Made by a program: the position numbers and the translations under genes
Shown: piece by piece, positions 23,723 to 35,265 of the stretch
Numbering within the stretch: position 1 is the first letter of the stretch
Layout: the number at the start of each line of letters is the position of its first letter
Notes under the pieces: generated by a model
Told to the model about the DNA's origin: nothing
What the model saw: the letters and a program-made list of their open reading frames with translations, nothing else
Database searches by the model: none
DNA from: Plantago major
Taxonomy: Eukaryota > Streptophyta > Magnoliopsida > Lamiales > Plantaginaceae
Assembly: GCA_026545765.1 (NCBI GenBank)
Contig: CM048842.1
Location: 17,138,667 to 17,202,666, forward strand
Direction: 5' to 3'
Length of the DNA stretch: 64,000 nucleotides

Positions 23723-24436
23723 ACGGAAGAGTCTTGTACATGACTGTAAAGGTACACCTGCAGGCAAGCCACTGTTGATCCCATTTTATTTTCTTTTCTT
23801 TTTCACTCTACGCTTGAGGACATGCTTGAGTTTAGGTTTGGGGAAGGGGAAATGTGCTCTCTAGTGTCTTGTCTGCATTTTCTCTATTACCTGAGTCTCT
23901 AGAGTCTTTCATCCTTTACTTTATGTATGTTTTGGTCATTTTTCTTTTCCGGTCATTTTTTCTTTTACCCTCTAGAGTCTTTGGTGAGTCGTTCTTCCAA
24001 GTTATGAAAGCTTCTATTGTGATTGTTAAATTTGCTTGCTGCTTATGTTTTGCATGATACTTAACTGAGGTGGTATAGTGGATTTAAAAGCCCATAAGTT
24101 TGTTTCTCTTGTAAATAGCAAGTCTGTTTAACTCTTTAGTCCAAAAAGCTGGTGAGAAACTTTAAGCCGATGAAAAAATATTGTACCGGCGCTTGTGTGG
24201 TCCTTTCGGGAAGTGCATACCCTCTTGTTTGCGCCTTTTCATTCTCATGTGTACTCAGTTAAGTTAAGTATGACGAACGGCATGCTCTTCATGTTCCATT
24301 TTATCAAAATCCAGTACATTGCGAAGAACCGGTTTGGGGAGAAGAAATCTGCTGTGTTGACATGTTTATTATTCATTTTTTGTAATATGTATTACTTCCC
24401 CTGATTAGTTGATTCGTCTCGGAGTGTATCTGTGGT
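23723..24436 (+). other. Non-coding 3' region of the inner Athila-like element, part 1
   Basis: This stretch holds no gene. A purine run AGGTTTGGGGAAGGGGAAA at about 23834-23852 resembles an internal polypurine tract. The short open frames are not conserved. Copy B is inserted at 24437. Confidence 0.6.
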
Positions 24437-26053
24437 TGTTAGGAATATCTGTTTAGATTTTGATCAGCAACCTAATGACTTATCTTAGCTCAGAAAGGTG
24501 GTTAGTACTCTTGGTTCACTTGAACACTGTAAAAGAGGAAACTCACTAAGTATGATAGTCTAGCAAAACTTGTATAGGATGTTAGGTCTCTGAATGTAAT
24601 TTTTATTCTCTGAAGAAGACCAAGAAGAAGGCATCCAACAGGAAAAGTTCAACAAATTTTGAAGATCTGAAGACTGCACAAGATTGTTGAAGACAAAGGT
24701 TTTTCAGATACCTATGACCAGAGATCTTGAAGACACAAGAATTTTTAAATAAACGGTGTTGCAAAAGATATCTGAGAAATAAAAGGTTTCTGAAACGAGG
24801 AAAAGTGCCCACAGATATCTACACTCAGATACCTTGGATAAAGATTATGTTTCCGGGAAACAATATATTTTTAACAAGTGGTATCTGGAGTTGTGATAGT
24901 CTCTGGAAAAGGACGTGCAAGGCTTCAGTAGCATGCATAGTTCCGTTGGCACTACAGGACAAAGTATAGTACAGTGCATTAAATGCGCGGACAGAAATGT
25001 CTGAACAAAAACGGTAGCTTCTGAAGAAGAAGACAAACCTACTACAGTACTATACTCACATATCAATAGTTTGAAATTGAGTTAAGCCTAACGGATACTA
25101 TTCAAATGACACTCAAATTCATCTATAAATAATAACACTTAGACTGCTTGAGAACACACACACAGAACTTACACCTGAACTTACATTGAATACTCTCACA
25201 AGCTCTCTCAAGCACACTACTTACCTTCAAGCTTTCTGTTGCGACCAAAGCTCTTGATTCTAAGTAGCACAAAAGTTCTAAGTGTCCTGATCCTTAACAA
25301 GCATTGTTATTTGTGAAAGAGTTGAACTAAGATTTCATATCTGAGATTCATTCTCTTGAACACTTATCATAGACTTGGGTCATTAAAGAACAAGATACCA
25401 TACATTACAAAGTGTATTAAGTATACTTGATTCATAGAGCTATCTGAATAACTGAACAAGTTATTAAAGAAGCTCACCTGACAAACTACCTTAACCAACA
25501 CCTTAATCGGCGTGGAGTACAGGAAGTACTTAGTTTGGGAAACTAAGAAATAACTCCAAGGTTACTGAGCATAGGAAGTACTCAATTTGGGAAACTAAGG
25601 AATAGCTCAAAAGGTTTCTGAGTATAGGAAGTACTTGGCTTTGAAAGCCGGGGAATAACTCAGGGGGTACACTTGGTTCGGAACCTAGTGTATTTAGGAA
25701 TCTAGAGAAGATACTTGTAAGGTTACCTCAATTATCTGTCTTAGTGGATTCTAGGTCTGAGAAAGGCCGAAGTGGATTAGTTGAAGGATTACGTCACCTT
25801 CAGATACCACTATAAAAAGACTTGTATTATTTACTTTCTGCAGTTTATTACTTGCTTTATTTATCTTGCAAAGTATTTACACTTATCTTGCTGAGCACGT
25901 GCACTTATCACAGAAAAGTCTTCCGTTCTCTGAAATTAAGTATCAGATATCTTCACAGGTATCTGAGAAACTGTGTTTATCGACAAAAGTTTGAAAAGAC
26001 TATTCACCCCCCCCCCCTTCTAGTCTTTTACTTTGCTGTTATCTGGACGAACA
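24437..26053 (+). repeat. 5' LTR of Sirevirus copy B
   Basis: It begins TGTTAGGAAT and ends GACGAACA. TATAAATA at 25124-25131 is the likely promoter. Four nested dyad units lie at 25514-25691. A hairpin with a homopolymer-C loop lies at 25994-26029 (AAAAGACTA...TAGTCTTTT). Confidence 0.93.
25124..25131 (+). promoter_or_regulatory. LTR TATA box, copy B 5' LTR
   Basis: TATAAATA is present at the same place in the copy B 3' LTR (39346-39353), copy D (63442-63449) and both copy C LTRs (43666-43673 and 56499-56506, minus strand). It is absent from both LTRs of copy A. Confidence 0.7.
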
Positions 26054-26055
26054 AG

Positions 26056-26067
26056 TGGTATCAGAGC
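26056..26067 (+). other. Primer-binding site, copy B
   Basis: TGGTATCAGAGC, matching initiator tRNA-Met, two bases after the LTR. Confidence 0.92.
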
Positions 26068-26171
26068 AGGAGGTTCCCAAGCCTTCTGCACTGAACCTAG
26101 ATCCCAGATAAGTGCCCACTAACTGCTTGTCACCTACACTTGATTTGTTTGTTTAGTGTGTTTGCTGCAGG

Positions 26172-28686
26172 ATGTCTTTAAGTGACGCCCCAATTCTCAA
26201 GCCAGAGAATTATGAGAAATGGAAGAACAACATGATGCACCACCTAGAAGCCATCAGTGACGAAATGATCGAAGTGATAAAGAATGGCCCAATAGTCATT
26301 TAACAACTCAAGCAAGTCATAGAGGTTTCTAATGGTAGAGACAGAGAACAAAGCGATGGGTCTTCACGCATGTATCGTCAACCAAATGGGAGACTCTGTC
26401 AAGTTATTTACGAACCAAAGCCCAGAGAGCTCTGGACATCAGAAGATGCCAAGAGAAATCGATTGGATGGTCAGGCTCGTAATATCATCATACGTTCTAC
26501 TCCAGAGCACATACAGTGTAAACTGTGGGGTGCAAAAATGGCAAAAGTGGCCTGGCAACTGATTGAAGTAATCTGTGCCGGCACTGAGAAAATAAAGGAA
26601 AATAAGTTCGAGTTTTGAAGCTCAAATTCCAAAACTTTAAACAAGGTCCGACAGAGACTCTTGAAGAACTAGATTTCCGGTTTACAACACTTATGAGTGA
26701 CATGACTGCACTTGGTGAAAGTAATATATATACCCAGTCAGAAAAGATTAAGACTATTGTGAGAAGTCTAAATCATAACTGGGAGCAAACAAAGTTTTTC
26801 TACTTTAACCAAGGAACGCCAGATATCACTCCAGTGGAACTTTTCTCTCACCTTGCCACCGTTGACTATGAGATAACTCAAAGAGAACAAACAACTGAGA
26901 AGTTGCAGAATGTTGCTCTAGTTGCTCAAGGAACTTTTGAAAAGAAGAAAGGCAAGAAGGTGACTGAGGATGCTCTTGTTGTAAAGCAAATGGGAAAATA
27001 TGTCAGTCGAGAAATTGAGAGAAGAAAAGCCAAAGAGAAGCTGAAAAGCATCTAGGCTCAAACTATCACCAGTACAAAAATATGCAAAGCTCGCTGAACA
27101 AGCTGGCTCAGAAAGCATCAAGTACTGAGGAAGCAGAAATCGGCAATGATATCTGTTTCTATTGTCAGAAACCTGGTCATTTCAAGAAAGATTGTCCTGC
27201 CTTCAACAAACTTAAGACATGTGACAAGAAAGATAGAAGAATCTTCAAAAGAAGTCAAAGAGCTATGCTCACTGAAGAAAGGAAAAAGATCGAACTCAAT
27301 CTGGATGCTCTAGACATTGAGTCTGATTCTGAGGATGAAGACTCAGATGATTCGACACTGCCTTCTCCAGAAATGTGCAGTGTTTCTCATGAAGTAATTG
27401 ACTTTGGACAAAAGAAGAAAGAAGTGTGTGGAATGGCTGAAGAGATCTTTCCAGATATCTCCAACATTGAACCTTGTCTAATGGCTGATGAGGTAACACA
27501 TACTTCCTGTTATACTTATGAAAGTGATGAAGAAGGAATCAAAGATCTGGAAAATCTCAGAAGAGAACTTGATCTCTACAAAAGAGAATTTCTAATGGTC
27601 CGAGCTAGAGCCGAAATTCTTGAAGAAGAAAAGAATTTTCTTGTAAAGGAAAATTCACAAATGCTCAAGATATCTGAGAAAAAGGATGCTGAAAATGCAT
27701 TTCTCAAGGCTCAGATATCTGAGACCGAAAAGTCACATAAAGAAGCATTGGCCAATCTTCAAAAGAAATGTGAAGATCTTCTTTCTGAGAATGAAGAACT
27801 CAAAAAGAAAGAACTATCTTTTCAATCTTATGCCAAAGCTAATGACACTCTTACTGAAGTACAATCTTATTTAAGAGATCATTCAGAAAAGAGAGGACTT
27901 GGGCTGGACACACACACAGACAGTTCTACCACTCTGAATAAGAGTGATGAAAGATGAACATTTGTCAGTGCTCAGCAAGGTGATTCCCAAACAATCTACA
28001 GAATCGGTCAGAAAGCTAAGGTTGTTGACAAAGGAAAGGCAGTTGCGACTAAGCCTTTGTGGGAAAAACAAGTCCCAAGGAAAACTGTTGGGAATGTCTC
28101 TGAAAAGAAACATAACATTGAAAAGTGCAATCACCCACAGTGCTATGTCTCTCTGAAAGGAAAAATTGCAGGAGCTAACAAATTCTCCTATGTCACATTT
28201 TCTGGAAAGAAAATAGATTATCCAGAGACTAGCAAAGCTGCTGAGAAAAGATCTCAGATAGCACCAGGTGCTCGGAATGGCATTGGCTATAAAGACATCG
28301 GGAAACAACTTGCTCATGAGTACCAACAAGAGCAAGAACGATGGTTAAAGGCTAGAATTGCTCACAGCAATTATCAGAAGTGGAAGATGAATCAAGCCAC
28401 AAAAAATCTGAATGCCAGGGCTAGAAGAAATCTGGCTAGAAAAGCTAAGTTTGCTGAGAAGCAGACTCAGAAACCTGACAGGTATCTGAAAGCACCAAAT
28501 GGAGCACCAAGGAACACACCAAGGAAGAAAATAGTTCTTATTAACAATGATACTAATCATTTAACTAAAATTCCTCCTTATGTTCCTGTTAGACAAAAGA
28601 ATGTTCCTAAGAAATTCATTCAAAAATGGATTGCTACTGGAAGATTCTTTAGTCCAGATGGTTCCATTGTTGGCATGAGAACCTAA
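26172..28686 (+). pseudogene. Sirevirus gag, copy B
   Basis: The ATG at 26172 opens MSLSDAPILKPENYEKWKN. The Gag core (LDGQARNIIIRSTPEHIQCKLW..., KFQNFKQGPTETLEELDFRF, SLNHNWEQTKFFYF) runs to about 27050. A CCHC zinc knuckle (CFYCQKPGHFKKDC, about 27160-27195) follows, then an acidic, coiled-coil region (27250-27880) and a basic tail with a Cys-His cluster (CNHPQCY) ending GSIVGMRT-TAA at 28684-28686. Lesions are a stop at 26301-26303, a frameshift near 26610, one near 27050 and a stop at 27955-27957. The terminal TAA is probably natural, because copy C has a stop at the same place. At more than 800 residues in ancestral form it is long, as in Sireviruses. Confidence 0.88.
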
Positions 28687-31600
28687 TCTCCTATTTCCTG
28701 TTTTGTGCAGAACACTCTAAAGACTAATTCAAAGTGGCATTTTGATAGTGGATGTGGGAAGCACATGACAGGAGACAAAGCAAATCTGATTGACTACAGA
28801 AAGTGCAATGATGGACCAATTATCAGGTTTGCTGGAGGAGATGAAAATCCAACCATAGGTTTTGGCAATTTGAAGTTTGGAGCCCTTACTATCTCTGAAG
28901 TACTTCATGTAAAGGGATTGAAATATAATCTCCTAAGCATGAGTCAACTAGTAGACAAAGGGTACACTGTCAAGATCAAGTCAAAACTATGTAAAGTGAT
29001 TGACAATGAGTCAAAGCAGACAGTCTTGGTTGCAAGGCATAAAGGAAATCTTTATGTTGCTGATTGGGCATCCGCCACCACTGAAGAATGTCTCATGGTG
29101 AGTCAATATGGCCACACTGAAGAAAATTGGCTATGGCATAAAAGAATGAGTCACTTTAATTTCAAAACTCTGAATAAGCTAGCCAAGAAAGAGATGGTGG
29201 TTGGTTTACCCAAAATGGCATATAGAAAAGAAGGTGTATGCTCAGCTTGCCAAATGGGAAAATAATCCAAAACATCTTTCAAGTCTAAAACTAGACATTC
29301 CAGTGAAAGGCCACTGCAAATGTTACATATGGATCTTTTTGAATCCTCTGTTACTAGTTATGCAGGAAAGAAGTATGGTCTGGTTGTTGATGATGATTAC
29401 TCCAGATTCACTTGGGTTATTTTTCTCAAACACAAATCTGATGCAAGGGTTGAGATACCCAACTTGCTGAATAAGCTCGAAGTCATGAAAAATGACAAGG
29501 TATCTGTAATCAGAACAGACCATGGTACTGAGTTTGTAAACCAGTACATAAAAGAGTTTTGTACCTGCAAAGGTATACAACATCAACTATCTTCTGTGAG
29601 GACACCACAACAAAATGGTGTTGCTGAAAGAAAGAATAGGACCCTTAAAGAAGGAGCAAGAACAATGCTTGCTGACACTGAAATAAGTGAAATCTATTGG
29701 GTTGAAGCTGTAAACACAACATGCTACACTCAAAATAGATGTCTGATTAACAAACACCATGACAAAACTCCTTACGAGCTTTTCATTGTAGACCCCCTAG
29801 TATTAAACATCTAAGGGTGTTTGGTTGCAGACGTTTTGTTCTTAACAATGGAAAAGAATACTTGAGAACATTTCAACCAAAGGCAGATGAAGGAGTATTT
29901 CTTGGTTATTCCCTGAATAGCGAAGCCTATAGAATCTACAACAAAAGAACGCAAAAGATTGAGGAATCTGTTCATGTAGTATTCTATGAAGAAAACATGA
30001 AAGTACTCTTGAATGATGATCTCTCAGATAGGATTAAAGATTCTGAAAAAGGATCCTCAAAAGGAAACAATTCTATCATTCAAATAGAGGATGAGTCTGA
30101 CGATGAAAAGCAACCTATGCTTAGTAACAACCAGATGACTCTAAGACATGATGAAGAATTTCCTATGAGAATTCCAGAAATGGAACAGGTTACTGAGAAC
30201 CTTCATCATGAAAAGCTATCTGAAAATGAGATTGCTAAAATGCAAAATTCAGATATCTCTAATAGTGAAAGAGTGTCAGATATCCATGGCATTTCCCATG
30301 TGTCAGATATCTCAGATATTGCACAAGTATCTCATCAAGATCATATTGATTCACATTCAAATCAAAATGATATTGATCCTACTAGTTCAAAACCATTATG
30401 AAATGGATAAGAAATCATCCTGCAAAGGATGTGATTGGTCCCATAGACCAAGGAGTTAGAACTAGAAGAGCAATCGCTGAAAATGCAAATTGTCTCTATG
30501 GATGTTTCATCTCAAACATTGAACCAAAAACTATAGAAGAAGCATTAAAGCATCTCTATAGACTGAAGGACTAGATTTTGATGAATCTTATGCACCAGTT
30601 GCAAGATTGGATGCAATAAGACTCTTTCTAGCCTTTGCAGCTCATAATGACTTTTCAGTTTATCAGATGGATGTTAAGAGTGCATTTCTAAATGGTGAAC
30701 TTGCTGAGGAAGTCTATGTTGAGCAACCACCAGGTTTTGAAGTTTCCTCAGAAAGTAGGATGGTTTATAAGCTTCAGAAAGCTCTGTATGGGCTGAAACA
30801 AGCTCCAAGAGCATGGTATGATACATTGGCCAGATACCTACTAGAAAGTGGTTTCAATAAAGGAGATGTTGATCAAACACTCTTCACATTGAACCATGAT
30901 GGGAAACTACTTTTAGTTCAAGTATATGTTGATGACATTATATTTGGATCTAAAGACAAGCAACTTTGTGAAGACTTTGCTGAACTCATGAAATGTAAAT
31001 TTGAGATGAGCGTGATGGGAGAATTGAATTACTTCCTAGGGCTGCAAGTCAAGCAACTCAATGATGGAATATTCATTAGTCAAACAAAGTATGCAAAGGA
31101 CATGCTCAATAAGTTTAATCTAAAGCCTTCTGAAAAGAATGCTAAGATACCAATGAGCATTGGAACCAAAATGACCTATACTGAATCTGACAAGAGTGTT
31201 GAAGAACACAAGTATAGGAAATTGATTGGATCTCACTGCCTCACCGCAGAGACCACGATATTCAATATGCAGTTGGAGTGTGTGATAGATTTCAGACAAA
31301 TCCAATGCAATCACACTACAACATTGCTATGAAAATATTGAGGTATGTAAAAGGTACTGTAGAAGTTGGATTGTGGTATCCAAAAGATAGTGGATTGAGT
31401 TTGGTTGGCTATTCAGATGCCGACTATGCTGGATCATTGCTTCATAGAAAAAGCACGTCAGGAACTTGTCAATTTCTTGGTGCTAGATTGATATCTTGGT
31501 TCAGCAAGAAACAAAATTCAATTGCCACATCTACCACAGAGGCTGAATTTATTTCTGTTGGGTGTTGTGCTTCACATATATTGTGGATACAACAACAACT

Positions 31601-31874
31601 CAGAGACTATGGACTCAATGAAGAGAAAACTCCCATTTTCTGTGACAACACAAGTGCCATTGCCATAACTCAGAATCCTAAGTTTCATGCAAGAACAAAG
31701 CACATTGATGTTAGACACCACTTCATCAGAGACCATGTTGAAAAAGGCAATATAGAGATACTCAAGATTGGCACTGAAGACCAACTTGCAGATATCTTCA
31801 CTAAGCCACTGCAAGAAAGTAGATTCTTAGCCTTAAGACACAGTCTTGGACTAATGGAGCTACCAAAGAACTGA
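28687..31874 (+). pseudogene. Sirevirus pol (PR-INT-RT-RNase H), copy B
   Basis: Domains in order: aspartic protease (WHFDSGCGKHMTG, about 28735), pre-integrase zinc motif and integrase core ([25 protein letters not shown]; to about 29700), a Ser/Asp-rich linker, copia reverse transcriptase with YVDD (about 30926-30937), and RNase H (YSDADYAG, TEAEF, CDNTSA, ADIFTKPL; to the stop at 31872-31874). Breaks: TAA after QMGK at 29263-29265, a frameshift near 29780, a deletion near 30550 that removes about 200 bp before RT, and a frameshift at about 31230 between RT and RNase H. The first two are shared with copy A. The RNase H segment itself is open and keeps its catalytic acids. Confidence 0.9.
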
Positions 31875-32239
31875 AAAAGAACAGATATCTGAAGAAGATA
31901 TCAAAGGAGAGAGAAAAGGAATCTGGAACGGGTATCCAGAGAAGAGGTATCTGGAACGGGTATCCAGAAAAGAGGAATCTTGAACGGGTATCCAGAAACC
32001 AAAGGCTAAAGGGTAAAATGGCTATTTGAAGATTTCTGAGACAGGTACTCAGATATCTAGATCACTCAGTGAGGGGGCAACACAAACGAGAATAGTACAA
32101 CTGTCTACAGTTAACTACTATCTTGAAATTTGTATTATTTCTATCTTTGTGAAAAACTTTGAAAAGACAACAAGTATAAGATAGAATCAGATACAAACAG
32201 TGTTCTCATTCACACAGAAATGTGATTCATATAGCTAAT
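31875..32239 (+). other. pol-ORF2 spacer with hairpin array, copy B
   Basis: Five hairpins with 7-nt loops lie at 31884-31902, 31922-31940, 31950-31968, 31978-31996 and 32035-32053. The middle three are TCTGGA-ACGGGTA-TCCAGA (the third with one mismatch). The last is TCTGAG-ACAGGTA-CTCAGA. A purine run AGTGAGGGGGCAA follows at about 32068-32080. Copy C has an equivalent array at 50136-50331. There is no gene. Confidence 0.75.
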
Positions 32240-32680
32240 AGCCAACATTCATTGAATGGGCACAATTACAATTGTTGATTGTGATCATTGCTGAAGAAGC
32301 AATGGTGACCCTTGATGAAATTGGCGATTGATCTTTACGGCAGAGATTAATTCTCGGTAAATAGTGGACTGTTGAAATTCCGACATGGCCCACTATGCAT
32401 TTAATGCCGAACAAACTTTTACCCACGCCTGTCTTCAATTCACAGATACGTATATACAAAACCAATTTGTATGTATATGTTTGTCTGAATTACGTTGCTA
32501 TATATATAGGATTTTGGCAAAAGAAATTACTTTCGCCTAATCCAACATTCAGACTTGCACAAGAATAGCAAAAATCATTCTTCAACCTCTACAAATTTCT
32601 GTTAGTTTTTCTGCAAAGAATCAATAATCTCTCACCCAAATCTCTTTCAAACTTTCAAAACACTTGCACTATATAAAGAG
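32240..32680 (+). promoter_or_regulatory. Leader and putative internal promoter of ORF2, copy B
   Basis: TATATATA at 32499-32506 is followed by about 180 nt of C/T/A-rich sequence typical of a plant 5' leader, up to the ORF2 start position at 32681. Copy C has TATATAAA at 49661-49668 about 206 bp before its ORF2 ATG. The upstream sequence is recognisably related, sharing AATGGGCACAATTACA, CATTTAATGC and CACGCCTGT. A second TATA-like word (ATATAAAGAG, 32671-32680) abuts the start. Confidence 0.55.
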
Positions 32681-34570
32681 ATCGATCCTAAGCGTTCGTC
32701 TACCCAGAAACCCCAATCTTCTACCACTGGTACTGCTGAAAAGCAAGCACCAGAGTTGGTTATAGTAAACAATCGATTGGTAGGAGACTTTAATCCCGAT
32801 CATTGGACTTCAAATCACAGAATGATTTGGGGTGGTGCAATGATTGAGGAATACCTCACGGCTGCTATTGAAAATCAAGCCGATAGGAAGCTAATTCTTG
32901 ACATGCTTGAAAAGGCACAAATCAAGGGTTTTCTATCTGCTCTTCCCAGTGGAATTTCTTCACTGGATGTGTTAGAATTCTACAATAACTCCAGGATTAT
33001 ATCCTGTTTTTCTGAAGGCACTGCAATAGTGTCTATAAAAACTAAGGTCCAAGGAAAGGAAATCCTTTTGGACTTAACAACTTTCTGTAAGTTGTTTGAT
33101 CTTCAAAATCTTGGAAAGGATTTTGAAATAGACACCAAGGATGATGATCTCCTTGAAGGTGTAAAATAGCTGTACAGTGATGTGTGTGATCTTGAAAAAC
33201 CAGATACACCCACTGATTTCTAGCTTGCTGACATCAAAACTAGACATCTGCTGGTTCACTGGGATGTGTTGGCATGAATTCTTCACAGATGCTTTGATGG
33301 TCTACAAGGAGGTCCTGACCAGATAAGCCAAGAACGCTGGATGATGATGTTCTTGTTGCAACAACAAGACAAAAGGCTGGAAAACCCTTTCAATTGGGGA
33401 AAGTACGCCTTTATGAAGTTTGTGAAGAAGATTCAAGGCTTTGAGCCTAAAATCGCTAAGGGACTTGCTGAGCCAAAGACCACAGTAAGCTATGGTCTAA
33501 AGATATGCTACTTGCTGGAGAAGCTTGGCATTGGGCTCAGAGAGAAGGCTGATATAGCCAACAGTAACCTACTCTACAAATATGAGTATACAAACTTGAT
33601 ATAAAAGGTTACTGGATCTCAGAAAGGTTCCAAGAAGCGAAAGACTGAAGAGGTATATGAGGGAACGGTTGCGACCAAGAAGCCCAGAACTTCACGAAAG
33701 AAGTCTGCTGGCAAATCAGTAGACACACCCATTGAGGTTGTCGATTCCCAGAAACCTACCGCCGCTGCAGATGAACTCATCAATGCTGCAAAAGTGGTAT
33801 CGGCTACTGAACAAGTAGACTCAGCAAGAGAAAGTGCTTTCAGAAATGTTAAGACTACTGCCGAAAGCTTTGCTGATGAACTCATCAATGCTGCTAAAGA
33901 AAGTAGTGATAGATACCAAGCCCTATCTACAGAAACCGCAGGGATTATGGACCAATCAGTTCCTAATGCTGATGAGAGCTCTGACGATGAAGATGATGAA
34001 TTAGTCATCTCTCAAATCTTAGAAAAATTACAAAGGGCTAAGGTTACTGAAAAAGTAACTGGTGTAGAGGTATCTAAAGAAGAACCTACACCACAGGTTG
34101 CTGAACAAGCACCTGTTTCAAAGGTTGCTGAAGAAGCAACTGTGTCCAAGGTCACTGGACAAATTACACCATCAGAGCAAGAAAGACTGAAAGATATTGA
34201 AGATGCTCTAATGAGTGATAGCTTAGTGTTGGAGGATACTGCCATTGCCTCAACACTCAACAGTCTGTCTCAAGCACAACAACCACAACAGCCAGATGTG
34301 AATACTGCTGAAATGGTACTTGAGTTACAGAAACCAGCATCTTTCATTGCTGAAGAAAATCCTGCAAAAGAGAAGGTTTCCCAACTCAATGAGAGGGATC
34401 AAACTGAGGCATCTGCTCAGAATGATCAATCAGAGGAGGCAACTGAGTTGCATACTCAGGAAAGGTCTGAAGTACCTGAAACTTCAAACAAAGAAGCTGA
34501 AATGGAACAACAAGACCAAAACATAGAAGGGTCAGAAGTTCCAGAGACCAATCAGCCTGACACTGCTTAG

Positions 34571-35265
34571 GAAGCTGAATGGTTTAACTCTCTACTTGTG
34601 ATATTTTATGTTTATTAATCTTGTTATTTAATAAAATTTCTTTATTTCTGGCTGAATTAGAAACACAAGAACAAGAGGAAGCTGGAAAGCTTGCCTCAGA
34701 GACTGAGAAGGAGGCTACTACAACCTCACCTCTTAAGGAATCTGAGCCTGTGCTACAGGTGATAGAGAGTTTCTTAAGATATTACTTTTCAGATATATGT
34801 TAATACCCTTAACTAATTAAGTGGATGTTTCTAATAGGTTCTAACTAAGAAAGAAGAAGATAAGGTAGACATGCCAGAAAAGGACCCAGAAACTGTCAAT
34901 GTTTCTAAAGAAAATGTCATTGAGCCTTCTAGTATGAAGGTATATGAAAATCAGTGATAAACATTCTTCATTATGGGTTAATATAAAGTCTTCTCTAATT
35001 ACTCAATACTTTCTACTTACAGGCTCATTCAGAAGTAGAAGTGCAAGGGGAAATAGTTGTGACATCCCCTGCACCAATGGAAATTGATGAAGCCCCCAAG
35101 GCAACATCACCAGAAAGAACACCAGAAACTGAGAACGTTTCTGCGAAAAATGATTCTGAGCCTCCTGTTGAGGAAGTAAGTGGAAAACTCAGAAATCATT
35201 GAAGCTTAATCGCATAAACTTTTTCATGATAATTTCCTAAGTATTGTGATAATTTTAATTCTCAG
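34571..35265 (+). other. Intron cluster inside ORF2, copy B
   Basis: Introns of 80, 79, 83 and 90 nt at 34571-34650, 34759-34837, 34940-35022 and 35176-35265, the same lengths as in copy A. The exons between are 108, 102 and 153 nt; the next exon (35266-35385, up to the ambiguous 78-nt segment) is 120 nt. All are phase 0. The first intron has lost both splice sites here (GT to GA, AG to TG); the other three keep GT and AG. In-frame stops occur in each. Confidence 0.7.

Noticed and set aside
25514..25691. A CRISPR-like or satellite array
   Set aside because: Only three to five imperfect units, confined to LTRs of one family, in a plant genome; the units are dyads rather than repeats with unique spacers.
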